A DNA stretch of 64,000 nt from NCBI RefSeq assembly GCF_052078665.1, contig NZ_JBQJIK010000040.1, positions 1-64,000 on the forward strand, in the 5' to 3' direction. This document shows positions 18,043 through 25,940 of the stretch, piece by piece (the first letter of the stretch is position 1; each line of letters opens with the position of its first letter). The notes under the pieces were generated by a model that did no database searches, had not been told where the DNA came from, and was given only the letters and a program-made list of their open reading frames with translations. This DNA is from Inquilinus sp052078665 (GTDB lineage Bacteria > Pseudomonadota > Alphaproteobacteria > DSM-16000 > Inquilinaceae). The translations under genes and the position numbers were made by a program.

Positions 18043-18398
18043 GCAGCGCAGGCGGCCGTTTGTCTGATGAATGTGGTTCCTTACTTAAGATTTTTCCTGA
18101 TGAGACGGTAGTTTGCCATCCCGACGTTCACGGCTTCCGGCCGTCCTGCTCCACCAAGCTTCGCCAGCCAGCTTTCGTTATCGATAGAGAGAGAGCGGAG
18201 CTGGCCTGTTAAGGCGCCATTCAGCCGCGCCTCGTCAGGCGGAGCGGGCCGAATCCGGCCGCTCCTCACCCTTTGCGGACTGCCACTGGCGGTTGAGGCG
18301 GTGTCAAAACCGGGTGCCCCGTCATCCAAAAGCGCGCGCCCGGCTATAAACAGGCTGGCGAGCCGGCGCATCCGCAATGGGCCGCCGCGCCCCGGCGA
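18043..18398. other. Convergent intergenic stretch, right edge of the island
   Basis: About 355 bp between two convergent genes. A 98-codon open frame on the minus strand has no ribosome site or recognisable motif and is not supported. At 18241-18265 an inverted repeat can form a stem of ten base pairs with one bulged G (GGAGCGG / CCG, loop AATC), which could end transcripts from either side, although no T-run follows. GC content returns from about 50 % to about 68 % along this stretch. Confidence 0.45.
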
Positions 18399-19421
18399 TC
18401 AGCCTCTCCGGCGCGGCTTGGCCGGCGGGCAGGGGCCCGAGGACCGGCGTTCGACGATCTTCGAGGCGATCAGGATGCGCTGCGGCGGCTCATAGGGCGG
18501 GCGGCCGGCCTTGATCCGCTCGATCAGCAGGCGGACGGCGGCCGCGCCCATCTCGGCGCCATAGACCCGGACGGTGGTCAGCTGCGGCGAGATCTGGGTC
18601 GCCGCGGCGAAGTCGCCGAAGCCGATCACCGAGACCTCCTCCGGGATGCGGTAGCCGAGCGACAGCAGCTCCGACACCACGGTCAGGGCCAGCCCGTCAT
18701 GGGCGCAGAAGAAGGCGGTGGGATTGACGCCCTTGGCCTGCAGCGCGCGCAGCGCGTCGACGAATCCGCTGTTCTCCTCGAACCACATCTGGTGCAGCGA
18801 CGCGTCCGGCTCGACCTCGGTGACCTCGCGGATGCCGTGGTAGCGCTCCGCCCGCCCGCGATAGCCGGCGGTGCCGTGGACGAAGGCGATCACGCGATGG
18901 CCGCGCTGCAGCAGGTACTGCCCGACCGCCTGGCCCGCCTCGCGGTCGGTGCCCCCCACCTGGTCGACCGGTTCGAGCGGCCCGATCCAGCCCATGCGCA
19001 CGACCGGGATGCGCATGGCGTCGACCAGCTCGAGCGTCTGCCGGTCATGCGGCCCGACCAGCAGCAGCCCGGCGCTCAGCTTGGCGATCGAGGCGACATG
19101 GTCGGGGGCGTGGGTCCATTGCAGCCGCAGGGGATAGCCCAGCCGGTGCGCCTCCCGCTGCACGCCGTTCTGGACCATCATCCGCAGCTCGCTGTTGACC
19201 AGGTCCATGTCGTAGCAGGCCACGCCGATGTCGCGCGGGCCGGCCTGGGCGCTGGCATAGCCGAGTGCGGCGGCGGCTTCCTCGACCCTGAGGCGGGTGG
19301 CCTCGCTGACCCCGTCCTTGCCCGAGAGCGAGCGCGACACGGCGAATTTCGACACGCCGACGCGGTCGGCGATGTGCTGCAGCGTCACCCGGCCGCCCCG
19401 TCGTTCAGCGCCCATCAGCAT
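18399..19421 (-). CDS. LacI-family transcriptional regulator
   Basis: Repressor of 340 residues: N-terminal helix-turn-helix (VTLQHIADRVGVSKFAVSRSLSG, about 12-35) with the hinge helix, then a periplasmic-binding-protein-like sugar-sensing domain (GVACYDMDLV, FFCAHDGLAL, VSVIGFGDFAAAT, LTTVRVYGAEMG). It is divergent from the binding-protein gene at 19535 and so almost certainly controls that uptake operon. Two in-frame ATGs (19421 and 19415) lie 3 and 9 bases after GGGTGA; the second has better spacing. The Arg/Pro-rich C-terminal tail is ordinary for a high-GC genome. Ligand unknown, probably a sugar derived from the oligosaccharide taken up. Confidence 0.94.
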   Translation of the reverse strand: MLMGAERRGGRVTLQHIADRVGVSKFAVSRSLSGKDGVSEATRLRVEEAAAALGYASAQAGPRDIGVACYDMDLVNSELRMMVQNGVQREAHRLGYPLRLQWTHAPDHVASIAKLSAGLLLVGPHDRQTLELVDAMRIPVVRMGWIGPLEPVDQVGGTDREAGQAVGQYLLQRGHRVIAFVHGTAGYRGRAERYHGIREVTEVEPDASLHQMWFEENSGFVDALRALQAKGVNPTAFFCAHDGLALTVVSELLSLGYRIPEEVSVIGFGDFAAATQISPQLTTVRVYGAEMGAAAVRLLIERIKAGRPPYEPPQRILIASKIVERRSSGPCPPAKPRRRG

Positions 19422-19452
19422 CCGTCACCCGACACATATCGAACATAACGCT

Positions 19453-19513
19453 TTACCTAACAAATCCATACTGGAACGCTACCGTTAGCCAAAGCAAGAG
19501 CTAAGACGTTAGC
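19453..19513. promoter_or_regulatory. Candidate LacI-type operators
   Basis: Three related inverted repeats lie between the divergent genes: TTACCTAA (19453-19460), GCTACCGTTAGC (19478-19489, one mismatched pair, central CG as in LacI/GalR operators) and GCTAAGACGTTAGC (19500-19513, perfect 5-bp arms). Their centres are about 23-27 bp apart. The last sits 21 bp before the start codon of the binding-protein gene, well placed to block transcription. Confidence 0.6.
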
Positions 19514-19534
19514 CTCACTGGCTGGGAGGACACC

Positions 19535-21478
19535 ATGAGGGAAGAGCTGAAGGCGGCGCTGAGCCGTCGTGCCTTTCTCGCGGCCGGCTCCGCCGCGATC
19601 GCCATCCCGGTGCTGCCGGTCCGCGCCTTCGCCGGGGACGCCAAGGAAGCCGCGGTGCTGCAGGCGCTGGTCGACAAGGGCGCGCTGCCGCCGCTGCAGG
19701 ACCGGCTGCCGGAGAACCCGCTGGTGGTCACGCCGGTCGACCGCGTCGGCGTGCATGGCGGCGACTGGTCCCATGCGCTGGTCGGCGGCGGGTCGCTGTC
19801 GATGCTGGTGCGCTACCAGGGCTATGAGCCGCTGCTGCGCTACACGCCGGACTGGTCCGGGGTGACGCTGAACGTCGCCGAGGATTTCCAGTCCAGCCCG
19901 GATGCCAAGGAGTTCACGGTCCGGCTGCGGAAGGGGATGAAATGGTCGGACGGCCATCCCTTCACCACCGAGGACATCCGCTTCTGGTACGAGGACATCC
20001 TGCTCAACAAGGAGGTCGCCTTCATCGGCCAGGACCACTGGAAATCCGGCGGCAAGCCGGCCCGGCTGGAGGTGGTGGACGAACAGACCTTCAAGGTGAT
20101 CTTCGACCGGCCGAGCGGCCTGTTCCCGCTGCAGATCGCCTGGGCCAATTCCGACCAGACCTGCAAGGCGCCGAAGCACTACCTGCAGCAGTTCCACCTC
20201 AAGCACAATCCGCAGGCCAATGAGCTGGCGAAGTCCCGCGGCTTCGAGAGCTGGATCCCGCTGTTCCAGTTCGAGGCCGGCTTCGCCAGCGACAACGACT
20301 ACTTCCAGAACTCGAAGCGCCCGACCCTCGCGGCCTGGAAGCTGACCGTCGCGCCGGGGGAAAGCACCGAGCGGGCGATCGCCGAGCGCAACCCGTATTA
20401 CTGGAAGGTCGACACGGCCGGGCAGCAACTGCCCTATTTCGACCGCATCGTCTACCAGATGGTCGCCGACCCGCAGGTCCTGCTGCTGAAGGTGCTGCAG
20501 GGCGAGATCGACATGATGGACCAGTACATCGCTACGCCGGGCAACAAGGCGGTGCTGTTCGACGGCCAGGAGAAGGGCGGCTACGGCTTCTACACGCTGA
20601 CCTCGACCGAGGCCAACGAGATGGTCTTCATGCTCAACCTCAACCATCCGGACGAGGTCAAGCGCGCCCTGTTCACGAACAAGGACTTCCGGGCGGCGCT
20701 GTCGCTGGCGCTGGACCGGCAGGCGCTGATCGACACCGTCTTCATCGGCCAGGGCGCGCCGGCCCAGGCCTCGATCGAGAAGGGCGATCCGCTGTATGTC
20801 GAGCGGCTGGCGACGCAGTACACGGCCTATGATCCGGATGGCGCCAATGCGGCGCTGGACAAGATCCTCCCGGACAAGGACGGCGACGGCTACCGGCTGG
20901 ACAGCCAGGGCCGGCGGGTCTCGATCATCTTCGAGATCGACCAGTCGCGGACCACCTTCCTCGACATCTTCCAGCTGGCCATCCCGATGTTCCAGGCCGT
21001 CGGCATCGACGTGCAGATGAAGCCGATGGACCGGTCGCTGTGGGAGACGCGGGTGCGGCAGGGGCGGGAGTTCGACGGTACCGCGCACAAGTTCGGCGGC
21101 AATTCCGGCATCCCGGCGATGCTCGACCCCCGCTACTTCCTGCCCTACACGACCGAAGCCTTCTACGCCAAGGGCTGGCAGCTCTGGTACCGCGACCGCA
21201 CCAACCCGGATGCGATCGAGCCGCCGGAGGTCACCAAGAAGCAGTTCGAGCTCTACGACCAGCTCAAGGCCACCGCCGATCCCGCGAAGCAGAACGAGCT
21301 GATGCGGCAGGTCCTCGAGCTCTGCGCCGACGCCTTCTACACCTTCGGCGTGACCCTGCCGGCCGACAGCTACGGCGTCGTCCGCAACGCCATGGTGAAC
21401 GTCACCAAGTCCATGCCGAACTCGTTCGGCTGGCCGACGCCCGGCCCGACCCGGCCGGAGCAGTACTTCAAGGCCTGA
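19535..21478 (+). CDS. Family-5 ABC transporter substrate-binding protein (Tat-exported)
   Basis: Periplasmic solute-binding protein of 647 residues, larger than typical DppA/OppA (about 530) and closer to the long family-5 proteins that bind oligosaccharides. The N-terminus has a twin-arginine signal (SRRAFLAAGSAA, about 10-21) ending at VRAFAGD. Typical family-5 strings are visible: MKWSDGHPFTTEDIRFWYED, YYWKVDTAGQQLPYFDRI and LFTNKDFRAALSLALDRQALIDTVF. A strong ribosome site (GGGAGG) precedes the ATG. It opens an operon with a glycoside hydrolase, two permeases and a double ATPase, which argues for an oligosaccharide or glycoside cargo despite the peptide-transporter homology. Confidence 0.94.
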   Translation: MREELKAALSRRAFLAAGSAAIAIPVLPVRAFAGDAKEAAVLQALVDKGALPPLQDRLPENPLVVTPVDRVGVHGGDWSHALVGGGSLSMLVRYQGYEPLLRYTPDWSGVTLNVAEDFQSSPDAKEFTVRLRKGMKWSDGHPFTTEDIRFWYEDILLNKEVAFIGQDHWKSGGKPARLEVVDEQTFKVIFDRPSGLFPLQIAWANSDQTCKAPKHYLQQFHLKHNPQANELAKSRGFESWIPLFQFEAGFASDNDYFQNSKRPTLAAWKLTVAPGESTERAIAERNPYYWKVDTAGQQLPYFDRIVYQMVADPQVLLLKVLQGEIDMMDQYIATPGNKAVLFDGQEKGGYGFYTLTSTEANEMVFMLNLNHPDEVKRALFTNKDFRAALSLALDRQALIDTVFIGQGAPAQASIEKGDPLYVERLATQYTAYDPDGANAALDKILPDKDGDGYRLDSQGRRVSIIFEIDQSRTTFLDIFQLAIPMFQAVGIDVQMKPMDRSLWETRVRQGREFDGTAHKFGGNSGIPAMLDPRYFLPYTTEAFYAKGWQLWYRDRTNPDAIEPPEVTKKQFELYDQLKATADPAKQNELMRQVLELCADAFYTFGVTLPADSYGVVRNAMVNVTKSMPNSFGWPTPGPTRPEQYFKA

Positions 21479-21509
21479 TCCCGACTCCCGCCCTGCCACG
21501 ACCGAGCCG

Positions 21510-23630
21510 ATGGACACGATGCCCGACACCTCGCAGCCGACCGCGCTCCGCACGCCCGACTGGTACCGGACCGCCACCCGCTGGACCCAGTTGACCCTGG
21601 CCGAGGACGACCCGGTCCGGTTCGACCCGGAGGTCTGGATCGACCTGTTCCGCCGCACCCGGTCGAACGCCACCTGCCTCTCGGCCGGCGGCTACATCGC
21701 CTATTACCCGAGCCAGGTGCCGCTGCACTATGTCAGCCGCTTCATCGGCGAGACCGACCCCTTCGGCACGCTGGTCGCCGGCGCCCGGTCGCTCGGCATG
21801 CATGTCATGGCCCGCGTCGACCCGCACGCCATCCACCAGGACGCGGCCGACGCCCATCCGGAATGGATCGCGGTCGACAAGGAGGGCCGCCCGCGCCGGC
21901 ACTGGGCCTATCCCGATGTCTGGGTGACCTGCGCCTATGGCGACTACAACAGCACATTCATGCCCGAGGTGGTCGAGGAGATCACCCGCACCTACGACAT
22001 CGACGCGATCTTCGCCAATCGCTGGCAGGGCCATGGCGTCTGCTACTGCGCCGACTGCCGGACCCGGTTCAAGTCGGAGTCGGGCCACGACCTGCCGCTG
22101 CAGCCGGACGCCAACGACCCGGTCTGGCAGGCCTGGGCGGCCTGGCGCCGCAAGGTGCTGACCGCCGTGGTGGCGCAGTGGGACGACGCGGTGAAGGCGA
22201 TCCGCCCGCATGCCAGCTTCATCCCGAACATGAGCGGCTCCTCGCTGATGGAGTTCGACCTGTCGGTGATCCAGAAGCACTGCCCGTTCCTGGTGGTCGA
22301 CCACCAGGGTCGGCGCGGGGTCGAGGTCGGCTGGTCGGCCGGGCGCAACGGCAAGCGCATCCGCGCCACCTTCCCCGACCGCCCGGTGCAGATGATCACC
22401 TCGATCGGGCCGGAGGAGGAGTATCGCTGGAAGGACGCCGTGACCTCGGGCGAGGAGATCGTGCTGTGGATCAATGACGGCGCCGCGCACGGCATCCATC
22501 CCTGGTTCACCAAGTTCAACGGCGTCGTCTCCGACACGCGCTGGGTCGAGCCGGTGGCCGACGCCTTCGCCGTGCATGCCAAGCTCGAGCCGGTGCTGGC
22601 GCCGATGCGGCCGGCGGCGGAGATCGCGGTGATCGACCCGTCGACCACGCTGCGCCACTGGGCGCCGGAGAAGCGGCACGAGGCCGAACGCCACGACCTC
22701 GGATTCTATCACGCGCTGGTCGAGGCCCGGCTGCCCTTCGAGCTGCTGTCGGACCAGGTGATGACGGCCGAGGCGCTGGACCGGTTCAAGCTCCTGGTCC
22801 TCGCCAACGTCTCCTGCCTGTCCGACGCGCAATGCGAGGCGATCCGCGGCTATGTCGGGCGCGGCGGCAGCATCGTCGCCGCCTACGAGACCTCGCTGCG
22901 GACCGAGTCCGGCGCGATGCGCCCGGAGTTCGGCCTGGCCGACGTGCTGGGCGTGACGCTGCAATCCGGCCCGCGCGGCATCGTCAAGAACGGCTATGTC
23001 GCCCTCAACGGCCGGCACCCGGTCAATGCCGGCTATGACGGCGCCGCCCGGATCATCGGCGGCACAAGGCTGATCCATGTCGCGCCGGCGGCCGGTGCCG
23101 AGCAGCCCTTCCTCTACGTGCCGGACTTCCCGGACCTGCCGATGGAGGAGGTCTATCCCCGCGAGGCGCCGCAGGGCGCCGCGGTGGTGGCGCGCGAGAC
23201 CGGGTCGGGCGGCCGGTCGGTCTACATCCCCTGGAACATCGGCGAGATCTTCTGGGAGGTGCTGGCGCCGGACCATTCCCGCCTGATCGGCAACGCCGTG
23301 CGCTGGGCCCAGGGGGCCCTGGGCCGGGCGCCGCAGGTCACCGTCGACGGCCCCGGCGTGGTCGACCTGGCTTTGCGCGAGGACGCCTCCGGCCTCGCTT
23401 TGACCATCGTCAACCTGACCAACCCGATGATGCTGAAGGGGCCGGTGCGCGAGGTCCTGCCGCTCGGCCCCCAGCGCGTCTCGATCGCCGTGCCGCCGGG
23501 CCGGTCGGTGGCCAAGGCGGCGCTGTTGGTGGCCGGCCGGCAGGTGCAGGCGGTGCCGCAGGACGGCCGGGTCGTGATCGAGGTGCCGTCGATCGACCGG
23601 CTGGAGGTCGTGCACGTGACGTGGAGTTGA
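21510..23630 (+). CDS. GHL6-type putative glycoside hydrolase with beta-galactosidase trimerisation-like domain
   Basis: Cytoplasmic protein of 706 residues without a signal peptide. The N-terminal half is a TIM barrel of the hypothetical glycosyl hydrolase 6 type (AGGYIAYYPSQVPLHYVS, GMHVMARVDPHAIH, WIAVDKEGRPRRHWAYPD, DIDAIFANRWQGHG with the CYCADCRTRF cysteine pair). The middle (about 370-580) resembles the beta-galactosidase trimerisation/amidotransferase-like fold (ELLSDQVMTAEALDRFKLLVLANVSCLSD, GGSIVAAYETSL). A C-terminal beta domain follows. It lies between the binding protein and permeases, so it probably degrades the imported glycoside in the cytoplasm. No activity has been assigned to this family from sequence. 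Confidence 0.85.
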   Translation: MDTMPDTSQPTALRTPDWYRTATRWTQLTLAEDDPVRFDPEVWIDLFRRTRSNATCLSAGGYIAYYPSQVPLHYVSRFIGETDPFGTLVAGARSLGMHVMARVDPHAIHQDAADAHPEWIAVDKEGRPRRHWAYPDVWVTCAYGDYNSTFMPEVVEEITRTYDIDAIFANRWQGHGVCYCADCRTRFKSESGHDLPLQPDANDPVWQAWAAWRRKVLTAVVAQWDDAVKAIRPHASFIPNMSGSSLMEFDLSVIQKHCPFLVVDHQGRRGVEVGWSAGRNGKRIRATFPDRPVQMITSIGPEEEYRWKDAVTSGEEIVLWINDGAAHGIHPWFTKFNGVVSDTRWVEPVADAFAVHAKLEPVLAPMRPAAEIAVIDPSTTLRHWAPEKRHEAERHDLGFYHALVEARLPFELLSDQVMTAEALDRFKLLVLANVSCLSDAQCEAIRGYVGRGGSIVAAYETSLRTESGAMRPEFGLADVLGVTLQSGPRGIVKNGYVALNGRHPVNAGYDGAARIIGGTRLIHVAPAAGAEQPFLYVPDFPDLPMEEVYPREAPQGAAVVARETGSGGRSVYIPWNIGEIFWEVLAPDHSRLIGNAVRWAQGALGRAPQVTVDGPGVVDLALREDASGLALTIVNLTNPMMLKGPVREVLPLGPQRVSIAVPPGRSVAKAALLVAGRQVQAVPQDGRVVIEVPSIDRLEVVHVTWS

Positions 23631-23634
23631 CCCC

Positions 23635-23717
23635 GTAGGTTGGGTTCGCGGTTCGCGAACCCAACATCGCAGACGCCGGATCCATGTTGGGTTCGCCCGA
23701 GAGCGAACCCAACCTAC
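23635..23717. repeat. REP/BIME-like paired hairpin
   Basis: An 83-bp palindromic element in the gap between the hydrolase and permease genes. Outer arms GTAGGTTGGGTTCGC (23635-23649) and GCGAACCCAACCTAC (23703-23717) are perfect inverted copies. Inside are two hairpins: TTGGGTTCGCG/CGCGAACCCAA with a 3-base loop, and TTGGGTTCGC/GCGAACCCAA with a 6-base loop. The GTAGGTTGGGTT core is like repeats scattered through many proteobacterial genomes. In an operon it may stabilise the upstream mRNA or weaken read-through. Confidence 0.85.
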
Positions 23718-23766
23718 GCCGCGAGGAGCAAAGAGTCGGCGGGTAGAAGAATGAGGGAGGAGAGGG

Positions 23767-24753
23767 ATGCTCGGCTACATCCTCAAGCGCATTCTCGCCA
23801 TGGTGCCGACGCTGTTCGGCATGTCGCTGATCTCGTTCCTGATCATCCAGCTGCCGCCGGGCGACTACCTGACCTCGCTGCTGTCCTCCTGGTCCGACAA
23901 CGGCCAGCCGATCGACCCGGCGCAGATCGAGCGGCTGCGGGCGCAATACGGCTTCGACCAGCCCTTCTACGTCCAGTACTGGAAATGGATGTCCGGCATC
24001 CTGTTCCGCGGCGATTTCGGCTATTCCTTCGACTGGAACCAGCCGGTCGCCGGGCTGATCTGGGACCGCATGGGCTCGACCCTGGCGATCTCGCTGGCCA
24101 GCCTGGTCTTCGTCTGGGCGGTGTCGCTGCCGATCGGGATCTATTCCGCCGTCCGCCGGCATTCGGTCGGCGACCATGTCTTCACCTTCCTCGGCTTCCT
24201 CGGCCTGGCGATCCCGAACTTCATCTTCGCTTTGACCCTGATGTATCTCTGCTACCGCTATCTCGGGCAGAGCGTCGGCGGCCTGTACTCGCCGGAATTC
24301 ACCGATGCGCCGTGGAGCTGGGGCAAGGCCTGGGACCTGCTGGCCCATCTCTGGATCCCGGTCGTGGTCATCGGCACCTCCGGCACGGCGGCGCTGATCC
24401 GCATCCTGCGCGCCAACCTGACCGACGAGCTGAACAAGCCCTATGTCATCACCGCCCGGGCCAAGGGCCTGCCGGAGCACCGGCTGGTGCTGCGCTACCC
24501 GCTGCGGATCGCGCTGAACCCGTTCATCTCGGCGATCGGCTGGGTGCTGCCGCATCTGGTCTCGGGCGTCACCATCACCGCGATCGTGCTGAACCTGCCG
24601 ACCGCCGGGCCGCTGCTGCTGCGGGCGCTGGTGTCGCAGGACATGTATCTGGCCGGCAGCTTCATCCTGCTGCTCAGCGCGCTGACCTTGGTCGGCATGC
24701 TGGTCTCCGACCTGCTGCTGGCGCTGCTCGACCCCCGCATCCGGTTCAGCTGA
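23767..24753 (+). CDS. DppB-type ABC transporter permease
   Basis: Inner-membrane permease of 328 residues. It starts with the typical DppB/OppB leader (MLGYILKRILAMVPTLFGMS) followed by SFLIIQLPPGDYL, has about six hydrophobic helices, and carries the EAA-loop region (ARAKGLPEHRLVLRYPLR) that contacts the ATPase. GGGAGGAGAGG just before the ATG is a strong ribosome site. It pairs with the DppC-type permease 10 bp downstream. Confidence 0.95.
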   Translation: MLGYILKRILAMVPTLFGMSLISFLIIQLPPGDYLTSLLSSWSDNGQPIDPAQIERLRAQYGFDQPFYVQYWKWMSGILFRGDFGYSFDWNQPVAGLIWDRMGSTLAISLASLVFVWAVSLPIGIYSAVRRHSVGDHVFTFLGFLGLAIPNFIFALTLMYLCYRYLGQSVGGLYSPEFTDAPWSWGKAWDLLAHLWIPVVVIGTSGTAALIRILRANLTDELNKPYVITARAKGLPEHRLVLRYPLRIALNPFISAIGWVLPHLVSGVTITAIVLNLPTAGPLLLRALVSQDMYLAGSFILLLSALTLVGMLVSDLLLALLDPRIRFS

Positions 24754-24763
24754 GGGCCGCGCC

Positions 24764-25936
24764 ATGACCATGCAGGACCTGGCGGATCTGGACACCGAAG
24801 GGCCGGCGATCAGCCCGCTCGAGCCCGGCCGCGGCCCGGCGACCCTGGCGGCGGTCGGCCCCTGGCGGCTGATGCTGGGCAAGCTGCTGCGCCAGAAGGT
24901 CGCCATGGCGGCGGCGGTCGTGGTGCTGCTGCTCTACCTCATCGGCGCCTTCGCCGAATTCCTCGCGCCCTCCAGCCCGGACCTGTCGCGGCCGCAATAC
25001 ACCTACGCCCCGCCGCAGGAGCTCAGCCTGTTCGTCGAGACGCCGGATGGCGGCTGGGCGTTCAACCTGCATGTCAAGGGCTACAGGATCGCGATCGACC
25101 CGCAGGCGCTGCGCCGCACCTTCGTCGTCGACGACAGCAAGGTCGTGTCGGTCGGCTTCTTCGTCAAAGGCCGGCCCTACAAGCTGTGGGGGCTGATCCC
25201 GCTCGACCGGCACCTGATCGGGCCGGTCAACCCGAACGACCCGATGTACCTGCTGGGCGCCGACCGGCTCGGCCGCGACCTGTTTTCGCGGCTGGTCCAT
25301 GGCACCCGCATCTCGATGTCGATCGGCCTGGTCGGCGTCGCGCTTTCGCTCATCCTCGGCGTCACGCTGGGGGCGGTCTCCGGCTTCTATGGCGGCTGGG
25401 TCGACATGCTGATCCAGCGGCTGATCGAGGTGGTCAGCGCCATGCCGACCATCCCGCTCTGGCTCGGCCTGGCCGCCGCCATCCCGCTCAGCTGGTCGCC
25501 GCTGCAGGTCTATTTCGTCATCACCGTGATCGTGTCGCTGCTCGGCTGGACCGGGCTGGCGCGCGAGGTGCGGGGCCGGTTCCTGGCCCTGCGCGGCGAG
25601 GATTTCGTCACCGCCGCCCGGCTCGACGGGTCGGGCGAGCGGCGGCTGATCTTCCGCCACATCCTGCCGTCGCTGACCAGCCACATCCTGGCCGTGGTCA
25701 CCCTCGCCGTGCCGACCATGATCGTGGCCGAGACCTCGCTGTCCTTCCTCGGCATCGGGCTGAAGCCGCCGGTGGTCAGCTGGGGCGTGCTGCTGCAGGA
25801 CGCGCAGAGCATCCGCACCGTCGCGACCGCCCCCTGGCTCCTGTTCTGGCCCGGCCTTGCCGTGGTGGTCGCCGTCCTCGCCTTCAACTTCTTCGGCGAC
25901 GGGCTGCGCGACGCCGCCGACCCGTATGAGAGCTGA
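24764..25936 (+). CDS. DppC-type ABC transporter permease with enlarged periplasmic loop
   Basis: Inner-membrane permease of 390 residues, about 90 longer than the usual DppC. The extra length is an insertion after the first helix (about residues 70-165, including YTYAPPQELSLFVETPDGG and VVSVGFFVKGRPYKLWGLIP), which should lie in the periplasm; such long loops occur in family-5 transporters for oligosaccharides. The rest is standard: LGADRLGRDLFSRLVHG, then the EAA loop (ARLDGSGERRLIFRHILPS) and the FNFFGDGLRDAADP ending. Its end overlaps or abuts the ATPase gene. Confidence 0.95.
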   Translation: MTMQDLADLDTEGPAISPLEPGRGPATLAAVGPWRLMLGKLLRQKVAMAAAVVVLLLYLIGAFAEFLAPSSPDLSRPQYTYAPPQELSLFVETPDGGWAFNLHVKGYRIAIDPQALRRTFVVDDSKVVSVGFFVKGRPYKLWGLIPLDRHLIGPVNPNDPMYLLGADRLGRDLFSRLVHGTRISMSIGLVGVALSLILGVTLGAVSGFYGGWVDMLIQRLIEVVSAMPTIPLWLGLAAAIPLSWSPLQVYFVITVIVSLLGWTGLAREVRGRFLALRGEDFVTAARLDGSGERRLIFRHILPSLTSHILAVVTLAVPTMIVAETSLSFLGIGLKPPVVSWGVLLQDAQSIRTVATAPWLLFWPGLAVVVAVLAFNFFGDGLRDAADPYES

Positions 25937-25940
25937 GGCG

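Noticed and set aside
18081..18377. 98-codon minus-strand frame
   Set aside because: No ribosome site, no motif, and it lies in a convergent intergenic region with a possible terminator hairpin.
23635..23717. CRISPR-like repeat
   Set aside because: The copies are inverted, not direct, with no regular spacers and no cas genes nearby.
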